Shown here one piece after another: positions 1 to 9,616 of a stretch of 64,000 nucleotides of DNA. Positions within the stretch are counted from its first letter, which is position 1. Every line of letters starts with the position of its first letter. A program made the position numbers and the translations under genes. Origin of the DNA: Saccharospirillum sp. (GTDB taxonomy: Bacteria > Pseudomonadota > Gammaproteobacteria > Pseudomonadales > Natronospirillaceae); the NCBI GenBank assembly GCA_022565595.1, contig JAIUML010000011.1:62001-126000 (forward strand). The letters are read 5' to 3'. The notes under the pieces are model-generated. The model saw nothing but the letters and a program-made list of their open reading frames with translations, made no database searches and was not told the origin of the DNA.

Positions 1-39
1 AACAATAGGGGTGATGTATGAGAGCCAATCCAGGTTCAT
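1..39 (-). CDS. Start of probable slipin/stomatin-like (SPFH) protein, partial
   Basis: Only the first 13 codons lie in the window; they read MNLDWLSYITPIV. A good ribosome-binding site (GGAGGT) sits seven bases before the ATG. The gene follows the NfeD gene on the same strand with a gap of about 20 bases. NfeD-type proteases are very commonly followed by a slipin/stomatin membrane protein, and a short hydrophobic N-terminus would fit. The identity is inferred from context alone; the sequence shown is too short to prove it. Confidence 0.5.
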   Translation of the reverse strand, partial: MNLDWLSYITPIV

Positions 40-61
40 GGGTGTACCTCCGTTTTAGCCT

Positions 62-1540
62 TCAAGGGTGTGAGTGATCCGAAACGGTGACATGGGCGGT
101 CAGGCCTTCTATGCGCATTACCTTGACCATCTGACCGCGCTCTATGGGCACAGTGGAAAGCGCCTTCCAGCGCTCGCCACCGGTGCTAATGTGCCCTCTG
201 AATTCGCCATCCGCGATGTTGTGAAAATCTTCGGTCGCCAGGGCGTGCTCGCTTTTCATGGTATCAAGCCCGGCCACAGAGGGGCGTCGCCTCAGGGTGA
301 TCAATCGTGTCATGGCCCAGAGCAGGAAACCGCCAGCGATGGCCGCTATGCCGCCTATGGTGGGTATGGATATGGCCTGGTTTGACCCGTCCATCAGAAT
401 AATTGAGCCCGCTACAAAGGCGATGACTCCACCGATCCCCAGTATGCCGAAACTGGGCACAAAAGCTTCGCCGACGATCAACATTAGCCCGAACAGTATC
501 AGTGCCAGGCCAGCGTAATTGACGCTGAGAATCTGGAAGGCGAAGAGCGCCAACAACAGGCAAATGGCACCAATGACGCCAGGGTAGAGGCTACCGGGGC
601 TGGAAAGCTCAAAAATGATGCCGTAAAAACCGATAATCATCAGAAAATAGGCGACGTTGGGGTCGGTAATGACTTCCAGCAACTGGGTGCGCCAGTTCGG
701 TTCAACTCGAGTCAGAGTCAGGTTGCTGGTATCCAGGGTACGCTCACCCGTGGCCATGGCGACGGTGCGACCATCGATCTGTCGCAACAGGTCGTCGATG
801 TCGGTGGCGACCACATCAATCACGTTTTTCTCCAGTGCTTCGCGTGCCCCCAGGTTGACGGCTTCGCGTACGGCCTGTTCGGCCCAGTCTGCATTGCGGC
901 CGTGGCGCTCAGCGAGCTCACGAATGTAGGCGACGGAATCTTCCAGCACCTTGCGCTCCATGGCGGTGCCGCCACGTCTGGCCTCAGATTCACGGGTTTC
1001 CTCTTCTGATTGGCTTTCCTCGCTGTCAGAGTCTTCACTGCGTTCGGGCTGTTCTGGTTCCTCATCGCCCATACCGGGCAGACCACCCATTTGCACAGGG
1101 GTCGCCGAGCCCAGATTGGTGGCAGGCGCCATGGCAGCGATGTGGCTACCATAAAGCATGAAAGTACCGGCGCTGGCCGCACGTGCACCCGAGGGGGAGA
1201 CATAGGTTGCAACGGGGACGTCCGAGCGAAGAATTTCCTTGATGATTTGTCGCATGGATTCCATCAGGCCACCCGGTGTGTCCATCTGAATCACGACGAT
1301 TCTGGCGTCTTCGTCAGCGGCGCGTTCCAGGCCCCGAATCAGGTAGTCCATGGTGGCTGGGCCAATGGCGCCATCTACGGTCAAGATCAGCCCTTTACCC
1401 GACGTTTGAGCGTTGGTGTCCTGCGCCAGAGCATTTATGGCGAGGCTGCCCATGGCTAACAGCAGGCCAAGCAGAAAGAGCCCGAGCCAAAGCCTGGTGA
1501 GCGCGGTTCGGGCCGGGAATCGATTGTTGAGCGAATTCAT
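62..1540 (-). CDS. NfeD-family membrane-bound serine protease (ClpP class)
   Basis: This 492-residue protein is a long-form NfeD homologue, a membrane protease thought to act with its stomatin partner in membrane quality control. It has an N-terminal signal or anchor segment (about residues 17-40), a ClpP/SppA-like protease domain (about 50-240), several membrane segments (about 285-410) and a C-terminal OB-fold-like NfeD domain. The probable catalytic dyad is Ser123 in AASAGTF and Lys197 in MERKVLEDSV. Between them lies a very acidic stretch (about residues 158-190, rich in Glu, Asp and Ser) that separates the dyad more widely than in compact homologues. The slipin gene follows directly. The family assignment is secure; the substrate is unknown. 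Confidence 0.9.
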   Translation of the reverse strand: MNSLNNRFPARTALTRLWLGLFLLGLLLAMGSLAINALAQDTNAQTSGKGLILTVDGAIGPATMDYLIRGLERAADEDARIVVIQMDTPGGLMESMRQIIKEILRSDVPVATYVSPSGARAASAGTFMLYGSHIAAMAPATNLGSATPVQMGGLPGMGDEEPEQPERSEDSDSEESQSEEETRESEARRGGTAMERKVLEDSVAYIRELAERHGRNADWAEQAVREAVNLGAREALEKNVIDVVATDIDDLLRQIDGRTVAMATGERTLDTSNLTLTRVEPNWRTQLLEVITDPNVAYFLMIIGFYGIIFELSSPGSLYPGVIGAICLLLALFAFQILSVNYAGLALILFGLMLIVGEAFVPSFGILGIGGVIAFVAGSIILMDGSNQAISIPTIGGIAAIAGGFLLWAMTRLITLRRRPSVAGLDTMKSEHALATEDFHNIADGEFRGHISTGGERWKALSTVPIERGQMVKVMRIEGLTAHVTVSDHSHP

Positions 1541-1681
1541 CGCTGGGTGCCCCTTTTAATGCTTTGCACTTACAGGGTAGCAGAGGCTCATGGCTTTTCA
1601 TTTCTAATAGATTTTCCGTACCGTTCTACCCGTCAAACTTTTGTGCCAGACTCAAGGCAAACCCTGGAAGAGCCCCTCTTT

Positions 1682-2719
1682 ATGACAATCCTGACCTGGT
1701 TCGGTATCTTGTTGTGTTTATCGCAATCGGCGTTGCTCTCGGGCATGAACCTGGGCCTGTTTTCACTGAGCAAGCTGGAACTGGAAGTCGCAGCGCGCAA
1801 GGGCGATGCCCAGGCGAAAACCGTGCTGGCGTTACGGCAAGATGCCAACTTCGCCCTGGTCACCATTCTCTGGGGGAATGTCGGCGTCAATGTCTTCCTG
1901 GCCTTGTTGTCGAACTCGATACTCAATGGGGTATTGGCGTTTTTGTTCTCGACGGTGGTGATTACCGTCTTTGCCGAAATCATGCCGCAGGCCTATTTCA
2001 GCCGGAATGCACTGCGCATGGCGGCCCTGTTGTCGCCAGTGCTGCGCGGCTATCAACTGGTGTTATACCCCCTGGCGAAACCGACCGCCAAAGTGCTGGA
2101 CTGGTGGCTGGGAGCAGAAGGCATTCGGTTTTATCGAGAGAAGGACCTGAGGCGCATCATCCGACTGCACATGGACGATGCCGAGAGCGACATCGCGCGA
2201 ATGGAAGGTCAGGGGGCACTGAACTTCCTGGAAATTGATGATGTGCCCATGCGCGAAGAAGGCGAGCCGGTGGACCCGAAAAGTGTGCTGACACTGCCGT
2301 TTCTGGAAGGCAAACCCCAGTTCCCCACCATTGAACCGAGCACGGATGACGCCTTTCTGAGAGTCATCAATCGCTCGGGCAAGAGTTGGGTGGTGATCGT
2401 CGATACCGAAGGCGAACCGCGCCTGGTACTGAGCGCCAACGACTTTATTCGCCAGGCGCTGTTTGCACCGGATCAATTCAACCCGTTCAAGCATTGTCAC
2501 CGGCCGATCATCGTGCGTAATCCGCAGCAGACCCTGGGCGAACTGATGCAGCGCTATAGAGTGCGTTCCCCCCATCAGGGCGACGATATCGTCGAAGAAG
2601 ATGTTATTTTGTTGTGGGGCGAAACGCCCAAGGTGGTAACGGGCACCGATATCCTCGGGCGTCTGCTAAGGGGCATAGCGCGTGAAGGAAAAGCTCCCGC
2701 ACCGGGTTCCAGTGTTTAA
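1682..2719 (+). CDS. DUF21/CNNM-type membrane protein (CorC/HlyC-like transporter family)
   Basis: A 345-residue protein. The N-terminal half carries the hydrophobic DUF21 domain (about residues 1-150), with the opening pattern LLSGMNLGLFSLSKLELE typical of CNNM proteins, which are linked to magnesium or other cation transport. The C-terminal part (about 190-330) sits where paired CBS domains are usual but is divergent. The frame is open upstream to 1547; the ATG at 1682 was chosen because it begins the DUF21 domain and follows GGAAGAG. It is divergent from nfeD and converges on the mrp operon, sharing stop-codon bases with mrpG. The ion is not known. Confidence 0.8.
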   Translation: MTILTWFGILLCLSQSALLSGMNLGLFSLSKLELEVAARKGDAQAKTVLALRQDANFALVTILWGNVGVNVFLALLSNSILNGVLAFLFSTVVITVFAEIMPQAYFSRNALRMAALLSPVLRGYQLVLYPLAKPTAKVLDWWLGAEGIRFYREKDLRRIIRLHMDDAESDIARMEGQGALNFLEIDDVPMREEGEPVDPKSVLTLPFLEGKPQFPTIEPSTDDAFLRVINRSGKSWVVIVDTEGEPRLVLSANDFIRQALFAPDQFNPFKHCHRPIIVRNPQQTLGELMQRYRVRSPHQGDDIVEEDVILLWGETPKVVTGTDILGRLLRGIAREGKAPAPGSSV

Positions 2720-3027
2720 CGGCGCTTGCCGTCCTTGTGCCACATCTTGTAGCCCTTATCGAGCATTGACTTGCCAAGGACGTGTGCAGCCACTGGGGCA
2801 GTGAGAATCAGAAATATCATGATCGCCACCGCCCGAGATACCGAAGCAACGTCGCGAAAGTGCAGCGCAACAGCAATCATCAACAGGCCCAGGCCAATGG
2901 TGCCCGCCTTGGTACTGGCGTGCATGCGAATGTACAAATCCGGCATGCGCAAGATACCCAGGCCAGCAACGGTGATGAAGAACACCCCGATCAGCAGGAA
3001 GAGTATGGTCAAAGCCTCCAGAATCAT
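2716..3027 (-). CDS. mrpG: Na+/H+ antiporter subunit G (operon 1)
   Basis: Small membrane subunit (103 residues) of the Mrp-type sodium/proton antiporter. It has three predicted membrane helices and the family pattern LGILRMPDLYIRMHASTKAG in its first half. It is the last gene of the first mrp operon and overlaps mrpF by four bases. The frame is open further upstream, but the ATG at 3027 gives the standard family N-terminus MILEALTILF. Its stop codon overlaps that of the convergent CNNM gene. Also called mnhG, phaG or shaG. Confidence 0.95.
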   Translation of the reverse strand: MILEALTILFLLIGVFFITVAGLGILRMPDLYIRMHASTKAGTIGLGLLMIAVALHFRDVASVSRAVAIMIFLILTAPVAAHVLGKSMLDKGYKMWHKDGKRR

Positions 3028-3326
3028 AACTCCTCCTCCGAGTCGACAACCTTGTCCAACTGACTCTTGATAATCCAGCGAGCAAAAGCAATGGTACCAA
3101 GAAAGGCGACCAGAGCCAGGGTAATGGCAATGTCGAGAAAGGCGGGTTCGTTGCTGCTGATGCTGTAAACGGCAATAAAACCAATGGTCAAAAAGGCGAT
3201 CAGGTCTAGTGCGACAACGCGATCGGCCAGGGTGGGTCCCTTGACCAGGCGCATCAGGCAAAACACCAGTCCGAAGATCAGGCTGATAAACGAAAAGTTG
3301 ATCGCATATTCCAGAATGCTAGCCAC
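3024..3326 (-). CDS. mrpF: Na+/H+ antiporter subunit F (operon 1)
   Basis: A 100-residue membrane protein with three hydrophobic helices and the MrpF signature VKGPTLADRVVALDLIA near residue 28. It is a small structural subunit of the hetero-oligomeric antiporter. It overlaps mrpE upstream by eight bases and mrpG downstream by four, which fits translational coupling within one transcript. The C-terminus is acidic. Confidence 0.95.
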   Translation of the reverse strand: MASILEYAINFSFISLIFGLVFCLMRLVKGPTLADRVVALDLIAFLTIGFIAVYSISSNEPAFLDIAITLALVAFLGTIAFARWIIKSQLDKVVDSEEEL

Positions 3327-3795
3327 GAGTCACCTCCAGAAGCCGTTTCTCGAGGCCGGTTTTAAGTTCGGCTATTACGGCGTCCTTGTCTTCTGCGAAC
3401 ATGGCGTGGATGATCAAACAGGAGCGGTCGTCGCTGACATCGAGCGTCAGTGAGCCTGGTGTCATGGAGATCATGTTGGCGAGCAGCATAATTTCGAGGT
3501 CAGACTTGGCATCCAGCGGGTAACGAATAATGTCCGGGTCGCTGAGGTGAGTCGGCGTCAGTACATCCCAGACCACCTTGATGCTGGTGATAATGACTTC
3601 CTTCAGAAAGAAAGCCAGCAAACGCACAGCGGCCCAGGCCTGTCGGCCGTAGCTCAGTTTTCCTGTAGCGGATTGGGTCAGGCTCAAACTGAGAAAACCA
3701 ACCACAAAGCCCACTATGAAGTTGAAGGTACTGAAGCTGCCGTTGATCAGCATCCAGGAGACCGCCAGAACAATGTTGAGCGTAAACAGATTCAT
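3319..3795 (-). CDS. mrpE: Na+/H+ antiporter subunit E (operon 1)
   Basis: A 158-residue MrpE homologue. The N-terminal third is hydrophobic, and the rest carries the family pattern LANMISMTPGSLTLDVSDD (about residues 104-122). It is needed for assembly and activity of Mrp complexes in other bacteria. It overlaps mrpD by four bases and mrpF by eight. Length and gene order are standard. Confidence 0.95.
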   Translation of the reverse strand: MNLFTLNIVLAVSWMLINGSFSTFNFIVGFVVGFLSLSLTQSATGKLSYGRQAWAAVRLLAFFLKEVIITSIKVVWDVLTPTHLSDPDIIRYPLDAKSDLEIMLLANMISMTPGSLTLDVSDDRSCLIIHAMFAEDKDAVIAELKTGLEKRLLEVTRG

Positions 3796-5288
3796 TGTCT
3801 TACCCCCATAACGGCAACGAAGTAGGCTTCACTGTCGAGTAGCTGGTTGGCGGCTGTCATCGCGTAATTGTACAAGGGTTCGACGGCCAGGCCGATGGTA
3901 ACGGTCAGGGCGGCCATAACGGCGATGGGTGTCAAGTAGAGCCACTTGGTTGAGGCGCTCATCGGGTTCGTCGTCTGCCCTTCAGGAGCCGCCTTCCAGA
4001 ATGCTTCGGCCCAGATTTTGGCCATGGAGAACAGCGTCATTAACCCAACGAACAGGGCTGTCGCCGCCATGATGTAGTGCTCTGTTTCCAGGCTGGCGCG
4101 AATCAACATGAATTTCCCCCAGAAGCCAGACAGCGGTGGGAAGCCTGCCAAAGAAAAGGCGTGAATAACAAAGAGCACACCCAGCCAGGGCGTTGCCTTG
4201 TAGGCGCCACCCAGGTCCGCCAGTTCATCACTGCCATGCTTGCGTTGTAAAAAGCCACCAATGAGCAGCAAGCTGGCTTTGACGATGATGTTGTGAATGA
4301 TATAGAACAAACCACCGGCGATGGCCAGGGGAGTAAACAAGGCGAGCCCCAGAATCATGTAGCCAATCTGGCTGATGGTGTGAAAGGCCAGAATACGCTT
4401 CACATTGTAGTGCGCTGCGGCCCCCAGCACACCCGTCACCATGGTAAAGCCGGCAATCAGCAGCAATAGGGGTTTAAGGCCGGTTTCCGGCAGGGAAAAA
4501 ATCAGTGTAAAAACACGCATCAAGGCATAAACGCCGACCTTGGTCAGAATGCCCGCAAAGAGCGCAACAATGGTATTGGGTAAGGTGTGGTAGCTGGCAG
4601 GCAACCAGGCAAAGACCGGAAACAGCGCAGACTTGATGGCGAAGCCAAAGAGGAAAAGGCTGGCAATAAGCGTCATTTCACCGCTGTCGAGCAGCTGTAC
4701 TTTTACGCTCAGGTCGGCCATGTTCAGAGTGCCCGTTGCGCCATGCAACAGACCAATACCCAGCAGGAACACCAGGGTCGAAATCAGGTTGAGAATGACG
4801 TACTTGACCGCGCCCTCGATCTGAACTTTGGTTGCATCCAGAATCATCAGGCCGAACGAGGAAATCAGCATCACTTCAAACCAGACATAGAGGTTGAAGA
4901 TGTCACCGGTGAGGAAACTGCCATAAACACCGGCCAGCAGTATCTGTATCAATACCTGGTAGAGCGGGTAGGAAGGCCGATCCGATAAATCGCCAGAGGC
5001 ATAACAGACCGTTGCAAGCCCGATAATAGAGGTGATCAGCACCATGGCCGCGCTGAGATAATCGGCCACAAAGGCAATGCCAAAGGGTGCTGGCCAGTTA
5101 CCCAGTGAAACCGCAATAACACCCTGGTCCATTACGGCATTGATCAACCCCAGAGCGGCCAGGAACTGCAGAACAATCCCCACCCAGATAAAGCTCAGCG
5201 ATAGACGACGCCAACGCAGTGTCAGCCCGGCCAGGGTGCCGGTAAAGAGCGCCAATACTACTGGCAGTACCAACAGCCAATCGGTCAT
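3792..5288 (-). CDS. mrpD: Na+/H+ antiporter subunit D (operon 1)
   Basis: A 498-residue polytopic membrane protein, homologous to the proton-pumping NuoN/NuoM subunits of complex I. It probably forms one of the two ion channels of the antiporter. The key membrane charges can be seen: Glu138 in VWFEVML and Lys219 in FAIKSALFP, followed by LTKVGVYALMR. It overlaps mrpC and mrpE by four bases each. It differs clearly from the second MrpD in this window (9613-11103), so the two operons are not a recent duplication. Confidence 0.95.
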   Translation of the reverse strand: MTDWLLVLPVVLALFTGTLAGLTLRWRRLSLSFIWVGIVLQFLAALGLINAVMDQGVIAVSLGNWPAPFGIAFVADYLSAAMVLITSIIGLATVCYASGDLSDRPSYPLYQVLIQILLAGVYGSFLTGDIFNLYVWFEVMLISSFGLMILDATKVQIEGAVKYVILNLISTLVFLLGIGLLHGATGTLNMADLSVKVQLLDSGEMTLIASLFLFGFAIKSALFPVFAWLPASYHTLPNTIVALFAGILTKVGVYALMRVFTLIFSLPETGLKPLLLLIAGFTMVTGVLGAAAHYNVKRILAFHTISQIGYMILGLALFTPLAIAGGLFYIIHNIIVKASLLLIGGFLQRKHGSDELADLGGAYKATPWLGVLFVIHAFSLAGFPPLSGFWGKFMLIRASLETEHYIMAATALFVGLMTLFSMAKIWAEAFWKAAPEGQTTNPMSASTKWLYLTPIAVMAALTVTIGLAVEPLYNYAMTAANQLLDSEAYFVAVMGVRQ

Positions 5289-5638
5289 TGGGTCTCCTCG
5301 GATTTACGGTATTCATTCAGATCAGCGGTGCCCAGTTCCTTGCAGGCGCGATAGGCCAGGATCATGGTGAACAGCAAGAGTCCAAAGCCAATGACAATGG
5401 CCGTCAGAATCAGGGCCTGTGGCAAAGGGTTGGCGAACCCTTCGGCCAATTGCAATGCGCCTTCTTCGATCAGGGGAGGGTGGCCCTTGGTCAAGCGCCC
5501 GGCGACGAAAATGCCCAGGTTCACCGCGTTGCTGACGATCATCAAGCCGAAGATAAAGCGCACGATGTGCCGCTCCATCATCAGATAGATTCCGCAGCCG
5601 AGCATGATACCGACCACAATGCTCCATAGGGTTTCCAT
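5285..5638 (-). CDS. mrpC: Na+/H+ antiporter subunit C (operon 1)
   Basis: A 117-residue membrane protein of the NuoK/MrpC family with three helices. It carries the family patterns GCGIYLMMERHIVRFIFGL and DPLPQALILTAIVIGFG-like sequence (here NPLPQALILTAIVIGFG, about residues 70-86). It is a core subunit that lies beside the channel subunits. Its ATG shares one base with the mrpB stop, and its end overlaps mrpD by four bases. Confidence 0.95.
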   Translation of the reverse strand: METLWSIVVGIMLGCGIYLMMERHIVRFIFGLMIVSNAVNLGIFVAGRLTKGHPPLIEEGALQLAEGFANPLPQALILTAIVIGFGLLLFTMILAYRACKELGTADLNEYRKSEETQ

Positions 5639-6039
5639 CAGCTCAGCTCCTCATCCACTTTCAACAGAATGCCCAGCACGCCACCGATGACTGCGAGATA
5701 CACCCCAAGGTCAAACAACAGAGGTGTACCGAGCGGCAAGATGTCTTTCCACCAGAGTCCGGTCAGCAAGGGTTCACCAAAGAAGAAGGGGATAACGGCT
5801 GATATCATCAGAATCAGGATGCCGACCAGACCCAGAAAAAGGGGCGTCTGCTTTAGCTGAGCGCGTACGTACTCGGCCGACTCGGACAACATCAGCAAAC
5901 CGAAGGCGATGACCGCAATCAAGGCGCCAATAAAGCCACCACCGGGCTGGTTGTGGCCGCGAAAAAACAGATAGACGCTGAACAACAGCATCAAGCCGGT
6001 CACGATGTGTGAGGCGGTACGGAAAATGACACTATTCAT
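5638..6039 (-). CDS. mrpB: Na+/H+ antiporter subunit B (operon 1)
   Basis: A 133-residue MrpB (MnhB) protein with four predicted helices. The family pattern [16 protein letters not shown] lies at about residues 27-42. In this operon MrpB is a separate gene, whereas in the neighbouring operon the same domain is fused to the end of MrpA. It overlaps mrpA by four bases. Confidence 0.95.
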   Translation of the reverse strand: MNSVIFRTASHIVTGLMLLFSVYLFFRGHNQPGGGFIGALIAVIAFGLLMLSESAEYVRAQLKQTPLFLGLVGILILMISAVIPFFFGEPLLTGLWWKDILPLGTPLLFDLGVYLAVIGGVLGILLKVDEELS

Positions 6040-8267
6040 GACACCCCCTTCTTGTAACGTTTAATGACGCCGATGGCGGCTATGGCGGCCACCACCACAA
6101 CAACGACTTCGCCAAGCGTATCGAAGGCTCGGAAGTCGACCAGAATGACATTCACTACGTTGCGGCCATGGGCAAAAGGCACACTGTAGTCGGAGAAGTA
6201 TTGCGGCAGGCTTTGATCCAGCGGATCACTGGTGATCATCAGCATCAGCAAGGCCATACAGAAACCGATAGTGGCTGCGACACTGGCCTGAACCACCTTA
6301 CGTCGGCCGCTGTTTTGCGGCACATCCGTCAACAGAGGCAAGCGGCGCATGACAATGGCGATGAACACCACAGACAGAGTCTCGACCAGCAACTGGGTTT
6401 TTGAGACGTCCGGAGCGCTGTAGATCATGAAGATCAGGGTGGTCAGGAAGCCGATCATGCCCAGGGTGGCAATGGATGTCAGGCGCGATGGGGAGACAAT
6501 GATGATGGCGGCACAGCACACCATCAGTACACCAATGGCGAACTCATAAAACTCGGCGTCAAAGGACAACACCGGCAAGGCACTGGTGGCGTAAACGCCG
6601 AAGACCAGGATGGCAGCGAGTACGACAAAGAATTGCAGCACGTAGCCGCTTAATTGGCCGTGCTGCAGTACAGAGGTTTGCCAGTTGGAGAACCGGATGA
6701 CGCTGTTAAGCGCCCTATTGTAGAGCTCTGGCCCGTTGGGCAGAGCACCGGTGAGACGCACCAGAAACCGAAACAGCGCCGGATAGAACCGGTACAGCAC
6801 CACACCCGAGGCCAGGGTGAACAGGCTCAGTATCAACGGCAGGTTGATGCCGGACCAGAGTTTTACGGCTTCTGGAGCACCGTTCCCAAGCATGACCAGC
6901 ATGGCGGGATTGATAATGGCCGATTGAAACAGACCGAGCAGTGCGATCGGTACGAGCAAGCCCATAAAGGTCAGGATCAAGGGCGGGATCCACAGCAGCT
7001 TGTAGTGCTCTACCGGCTTGATTTCGACCGACTTTTCATCTTTTTGGCCAAGGAAGGGCTTAATGACCAGCACCAGAGCCAGGGTTACCAGTAGAACGTT
7101 GATGCCGACCATGGCAATGGTTGTCACCAGGTCGCTGTAAGTGCCTGCCTTGTACATATACTCTTTGCTCAAGAACCCCATGGTCGGCGGAAAGCCGGCC
7201 TTGGATGCCGAGCCAACCACAGCCGCAACAAAGCTGATGCCAAGCACCGGTCGCATACCCGAGAGCAAGTCATACTCCCGCGTGCCACTGGCCTTGTCGA
7301 CAATGCCGATCACCATAAACAGGCCGGCCTTGTAAAAGGCGTGAGCCGCAATCAACAGCAGCGCGGCAGAAACGGCGGTTTCGGTACCGATACCGAGCAA
7401 CAACACCAGCTTGCCCAATACCACATTGGTGCTGAAGGCGAGCATCAGTTTTAAATCTGTCTGACGCAGCGCCAGCAGGCCGCACCAGAGGCCGGTAGTG
7501 GCGCCAGCGATACCCAACGACCAGGACCAGAGCGCCGTATCACCGTATACCGGAAGCAGGCGAGCCAACAAATAGACCCCGGCCTTTACCATGGTGGCCG
7601 AGTGGAGGTAAGCACTGACTGGAGTGGGCGCCGCCATCGCACCGGGTAACCAGAAATGCACCGGGAACTGGGCTGACTTGGTAAAGGCGCCCACCAGCAC
7701 GCAAATCAGTGAGGCGGTAAACCAGGGGCTGTTGGCGTACTCCGGTGCTCGTTCGATAATCAGGCTGAGCTGATAGCTTTCCGCCATGTTGCCCAGCATC
7801 AACAAGCCGGCCAGTAGCGTCAGCCCACCGATCCCGGTTACCAGCATGGCCTGAAGTGCATTCTTGCGGGACTTCAGCTCTTCATGGTTGTAACCGATAA
7901 GCAGATAGGAGGTAAGAGTGGTCAGCTCCCAGAACACAAACAACAAGAGGATGTTGTCGGCCAGTACCAGTCCCAACATCGACAGCATGAACAGCGTCAG
8001 CAGCAGATGAAAAGAGAACCGCGCTGGCTTGCCTTTCATGTAGGCCAGCGCATACAGCTGGATCAACACCCCAACGCCGGTGATCAGCCCTGCAAAGAGG
8101 ACGCTGAGCCCGTCGAGACGAAACATCAAATTGACGTCCAGAGAGGGAACCCAGGCCCATTCGAGCTGAGTCAGGGGAGGCTGATAGGTGAAAAGCACCC
8201 ATAGCAGCAACAGGAACGGCAGCAGGACCATAGCGCCGAGCGCCAAATTCAACCTGGTTTGAGCCAT
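6036..8267 (-). CDS. mrpA: Na+/H+ antiporter subunit A (operon 1)
   Basis: The largest subunit (743 residues), homologous to NuoL. It forms an ion channel and probably the sodium path. Visible conserved features are Glu114 in [11 protein letters not shown], Lys197 in [14 protein letters not shown], and His222 and Lys228 in [17 protein letters not shown]. The C-terminal region (about 575-740) carries the MbhD/MbhE-like helices, including [18 protein letters not shown]. The frame is open to a GTG at 8297, but the ATG at 8267 follows AGGAGA and gives a normal N-terminus. It is the first gene of the operon. The 180 bases upstream separate it from the end of the second mrp operon. Confidence 0.93.
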   Translation of the reverse strand: MAQTRLNLALGAMVLLPFLLLLWVLFTYQPPLTQLEWAWVPSLDVNLMFRLDGLSVLFAGLITGVGVLIQLYALAYMKGKPARFSFHLLLTLFMLSMLGLVLADNILLLFVFWELTTLTSYLLIGYNHEELKSRKNALQAMLVTGIGGLTLLAGLLMLGNMAESYQLSLIIERAPEYANSPWFTASLICVLVGAFTKSAQFPVHFWLPGAMAAPTPVSAYLHSATMVKAGVYLLARLLPVYGDTALWSWSLGIAGATTGLWCGLLALRQTDLKLMLAFSTNVVLGKLVLLLGIGTETAVSAALLLIAAHAFYKAGLFMVIGIVDKASGTREYDLLSGMRPVLGISFVAAVVGSASKAGFPPTMGFLSKEYMYKAGTYSDLVTTIAMVGINVLLVTLALVLVIKPFLGQKDEKSVEIKPVEHYKLLWIPPLILTFMGLLVPIALLGLFQSAIINPAMLVMLGNGAPEAVKLWSGINLPLILSLFTLASGVVLYRFYPALFRFLVRLTGALPNGPELYNRALNSVIRFSNWQTSVLQHGQLSGYVLQFFVVLAAILVFGVYATSALPVLSFDAEFYEFAIGVLMVCCAAIIIVSPSRLTSIATLGMIGFLTTLIFMIYSAPDVSKTQLLVETLSVVFIAIVMRRLPLLTDVPQNSGRRKVVQASVAATIGFCMALLMLMITSDPLDQSLPQYFSDYSVPFAHGRNVVNVILVDFRAFDTLGEVVVVVVAAIAAIGVIKRYKKGVS

Positions 8268-8447
8268 AATGATAAACACTCTCCTCTTGCCCGGCACTGG
8301 TCAGTACTGAACTCAATCGACACAGTACCAAGGGCTTAGCCCCAGGGCGGGTGAATCAGGAGGTGTAGAATGTAACAGATTTTAACGCCGTGCATAGATG
8401 TTGACAGCGTTTCGCATATAAGCAGGGCCTTTTTCAGAGTTCCGTCT
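8268..8447 (-). promoter_or_regulatory. Inter-operon gap; probable leader/promoter of mrp operon 1
   Basis: A 180-base non-coding stretch between the last gene of mrp operon 2 and the first gene of operon 1, both on the minus strand. It contains an AT-rich patch (around 8370-8390) that could hold a promoter, and a ribosome-binding site AGGAGA before mrpA. I saw no clear hairpin plus T-run, so whether the two operons are transcribed separately cannot be decided from the sequence. Confidence 0.35.
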
Positions 8448-8837
8448 TTACGGTTTCTTGACGGACCCGGGTAGCTCGGCATCGGGGTTCAAACGCAGCC
8501 GGGCTTTTTCGAACAGGTCCGGGTTCTGCGTCCTTTCCAGCCGATGCAGGCGCTGATGCAGGGCTGTTTTGGTCATCATATGAGCGGTAATGGGTGCCGT
8601 AAAAAACAGGAAGACGGTCACCAGCAGCTCGCTGATGCTGAGCCCATCTCGGGTCAGGGTCGCGTAGATAGCCGAGACCAACAGCACCATGCCAATGCCC
8701 AGGGTAGAAGCCTTGGTAGGAGCGTGCAAACGCATAAAGATATCCTGAAGGCGGACAATGCCGATGGAACCGGCCAACAGGAAGACACCGCCGGTGAGCA
8801 GCAGAATTGATAAAACCCATTCGGTCAGGGTATTCAT
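8448..8837 (-). CDS. mrpG: Na+/H+ antiporter subunit G (operon 2)
   Basis: A 129-residue MrpG paralogue with three helices and the pattern IGIVRLQDIFMRLHAPTKAS. It is longer than the copy in operon 1 because of a charged C-terminal tail (about residues 95-129, with HQRLHRLERTQNPDLFEKAR). It is the last gene of the second mrp operon, 12 bases after mrpF, with an ATG preceded by GGAGGC-type sequence. Confidence 0.93.
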   Translation of the reverse strand: MNTLTEWVLSILLLTGGVFLLAGSIGIVRLQDIFMRLHAPTKASTLGIGMVLLVSAIYATLTRDGLSISELLVTVFLFFTAPITAHMMTKTALHQRLHRLERTQNPDLFEKARLRLNPDAELPGSVKKP

Positions 8838-8849
8838 GAAAGGCCTCCG

Positions 8850-9119
8850 TTACTCAATCAGGTCGCCACGAATCAGGAATTTGCACAGGGCTGTGGAACT
8901 GATGAAGCCCAGCAGGGCGATCAACAGTGCCCCCTCAAAGTAGAGCGCGGAGCGAAAATAGATGCCCAGCAACACGATCAGAGCAATGCCATTGATGTAC
9001 ATGGTGTCCAGCGCCAGTACCCGGTCGAGCACATCCGGGCCGACCAGCAAGCGGTAGAGGTTCAGGATCAGCGCAATACTGACCATGCCTGAAACAATCA
9101 TGACGACGGTGTTCAGCAT
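8850..9119 (-). CDS. mrpF: Na+/H+ antiporter subunit F (operon 2)
   Basis: An 89-residue MrpF paralogue with three helices and the signature LVGPDVLDRVLALDTMYING (about residues 26-45). It overlaps mrpE by seven bases. It is slightly shorter than the copy in operon 1 and lacks that copy's acidic tail. Confidence 0.93.
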   Translation of the reverse strand: MLNTVVMIVSGMVSIALILNLYRLLVGPDVLDRVLALDTMYINGIALIVLLGIYFRSALYFEGALLIALLGFISSTALCKFLIRGDLIE

Positions 9120-9616
9120 TCGAATATCCTCTTCAGTGGGGCTTCGTAGCGTTGCTTGATCTCAGCGATGCGTGCCGCTTCGTCTTCCAGATGCAGGCAA
9201 TGCACGTAGAGGTATTTTTTGTCGGCGGAAACTTCGGCGCTGACGGTGCCCGGGGTCAGGGTGATGGTGTTGGCTAGCATGGTGATCGGCAGTGGCTCGG
9301 TAATGTCCAGAGGTACGGCGATCATGCCCGGTTGCAGATGACTCATGGGCCCCAGTACCAGCCGCAGTACTTCCAGGTTGGATTTGATGATGTCCCAGAT
9401 CAGGTGGCCGATGTACAGCATCGCCAGGTCTGGCCGCATCATGCGGGGGTGGCGCTGCTGGAACAGGTCGGTCAGCAACGGAATGGTAAAGGCCAGGATC
9501 AGGCCCAGGATAACGTTCCCTGCGGATATGGAGCTGTTCAACAGCAGCCAGACCAGGAAGATCAGCAGGCTATGATAGGGGCTGGGCAGCCAGCGCCAAT
9601 GAGGCAGGTATTTCAT
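9113..9616 (-). CDS. mrpE: Na+/H+ antiporter subunit E (operon 2)
   Basis: A 167-residue MrpE paralogue. Hydrophobic N-terminus (about 15-50), then LANTITLTPGTVSAEVSAD (about residues 113-131), the same block as in the operon 1 copy. The frame is open to 9793, but that extension only overlaps mrpD; the ATG at 9616 overlaps the mrpD stop by four bases (ATGA) and gives the family N-terminus MKYLPHWRW. Confidence 0.93.
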   Translation of the reverse strand: MKYLPHWRWLPSPYHSLLIFLVWLLLNSSISAGNVILGLILAFTIPLLTDLFQQRHPRMMRPDLAMLYIGHLIWDIIKSNLEVLRLVLGPMSHLQPGMIAVPLDITEPLPITMLANTITLTPGTVSAEVSADKKYLYVHCLHLEDEAARIAEIKQRYEAPLKRIFEC

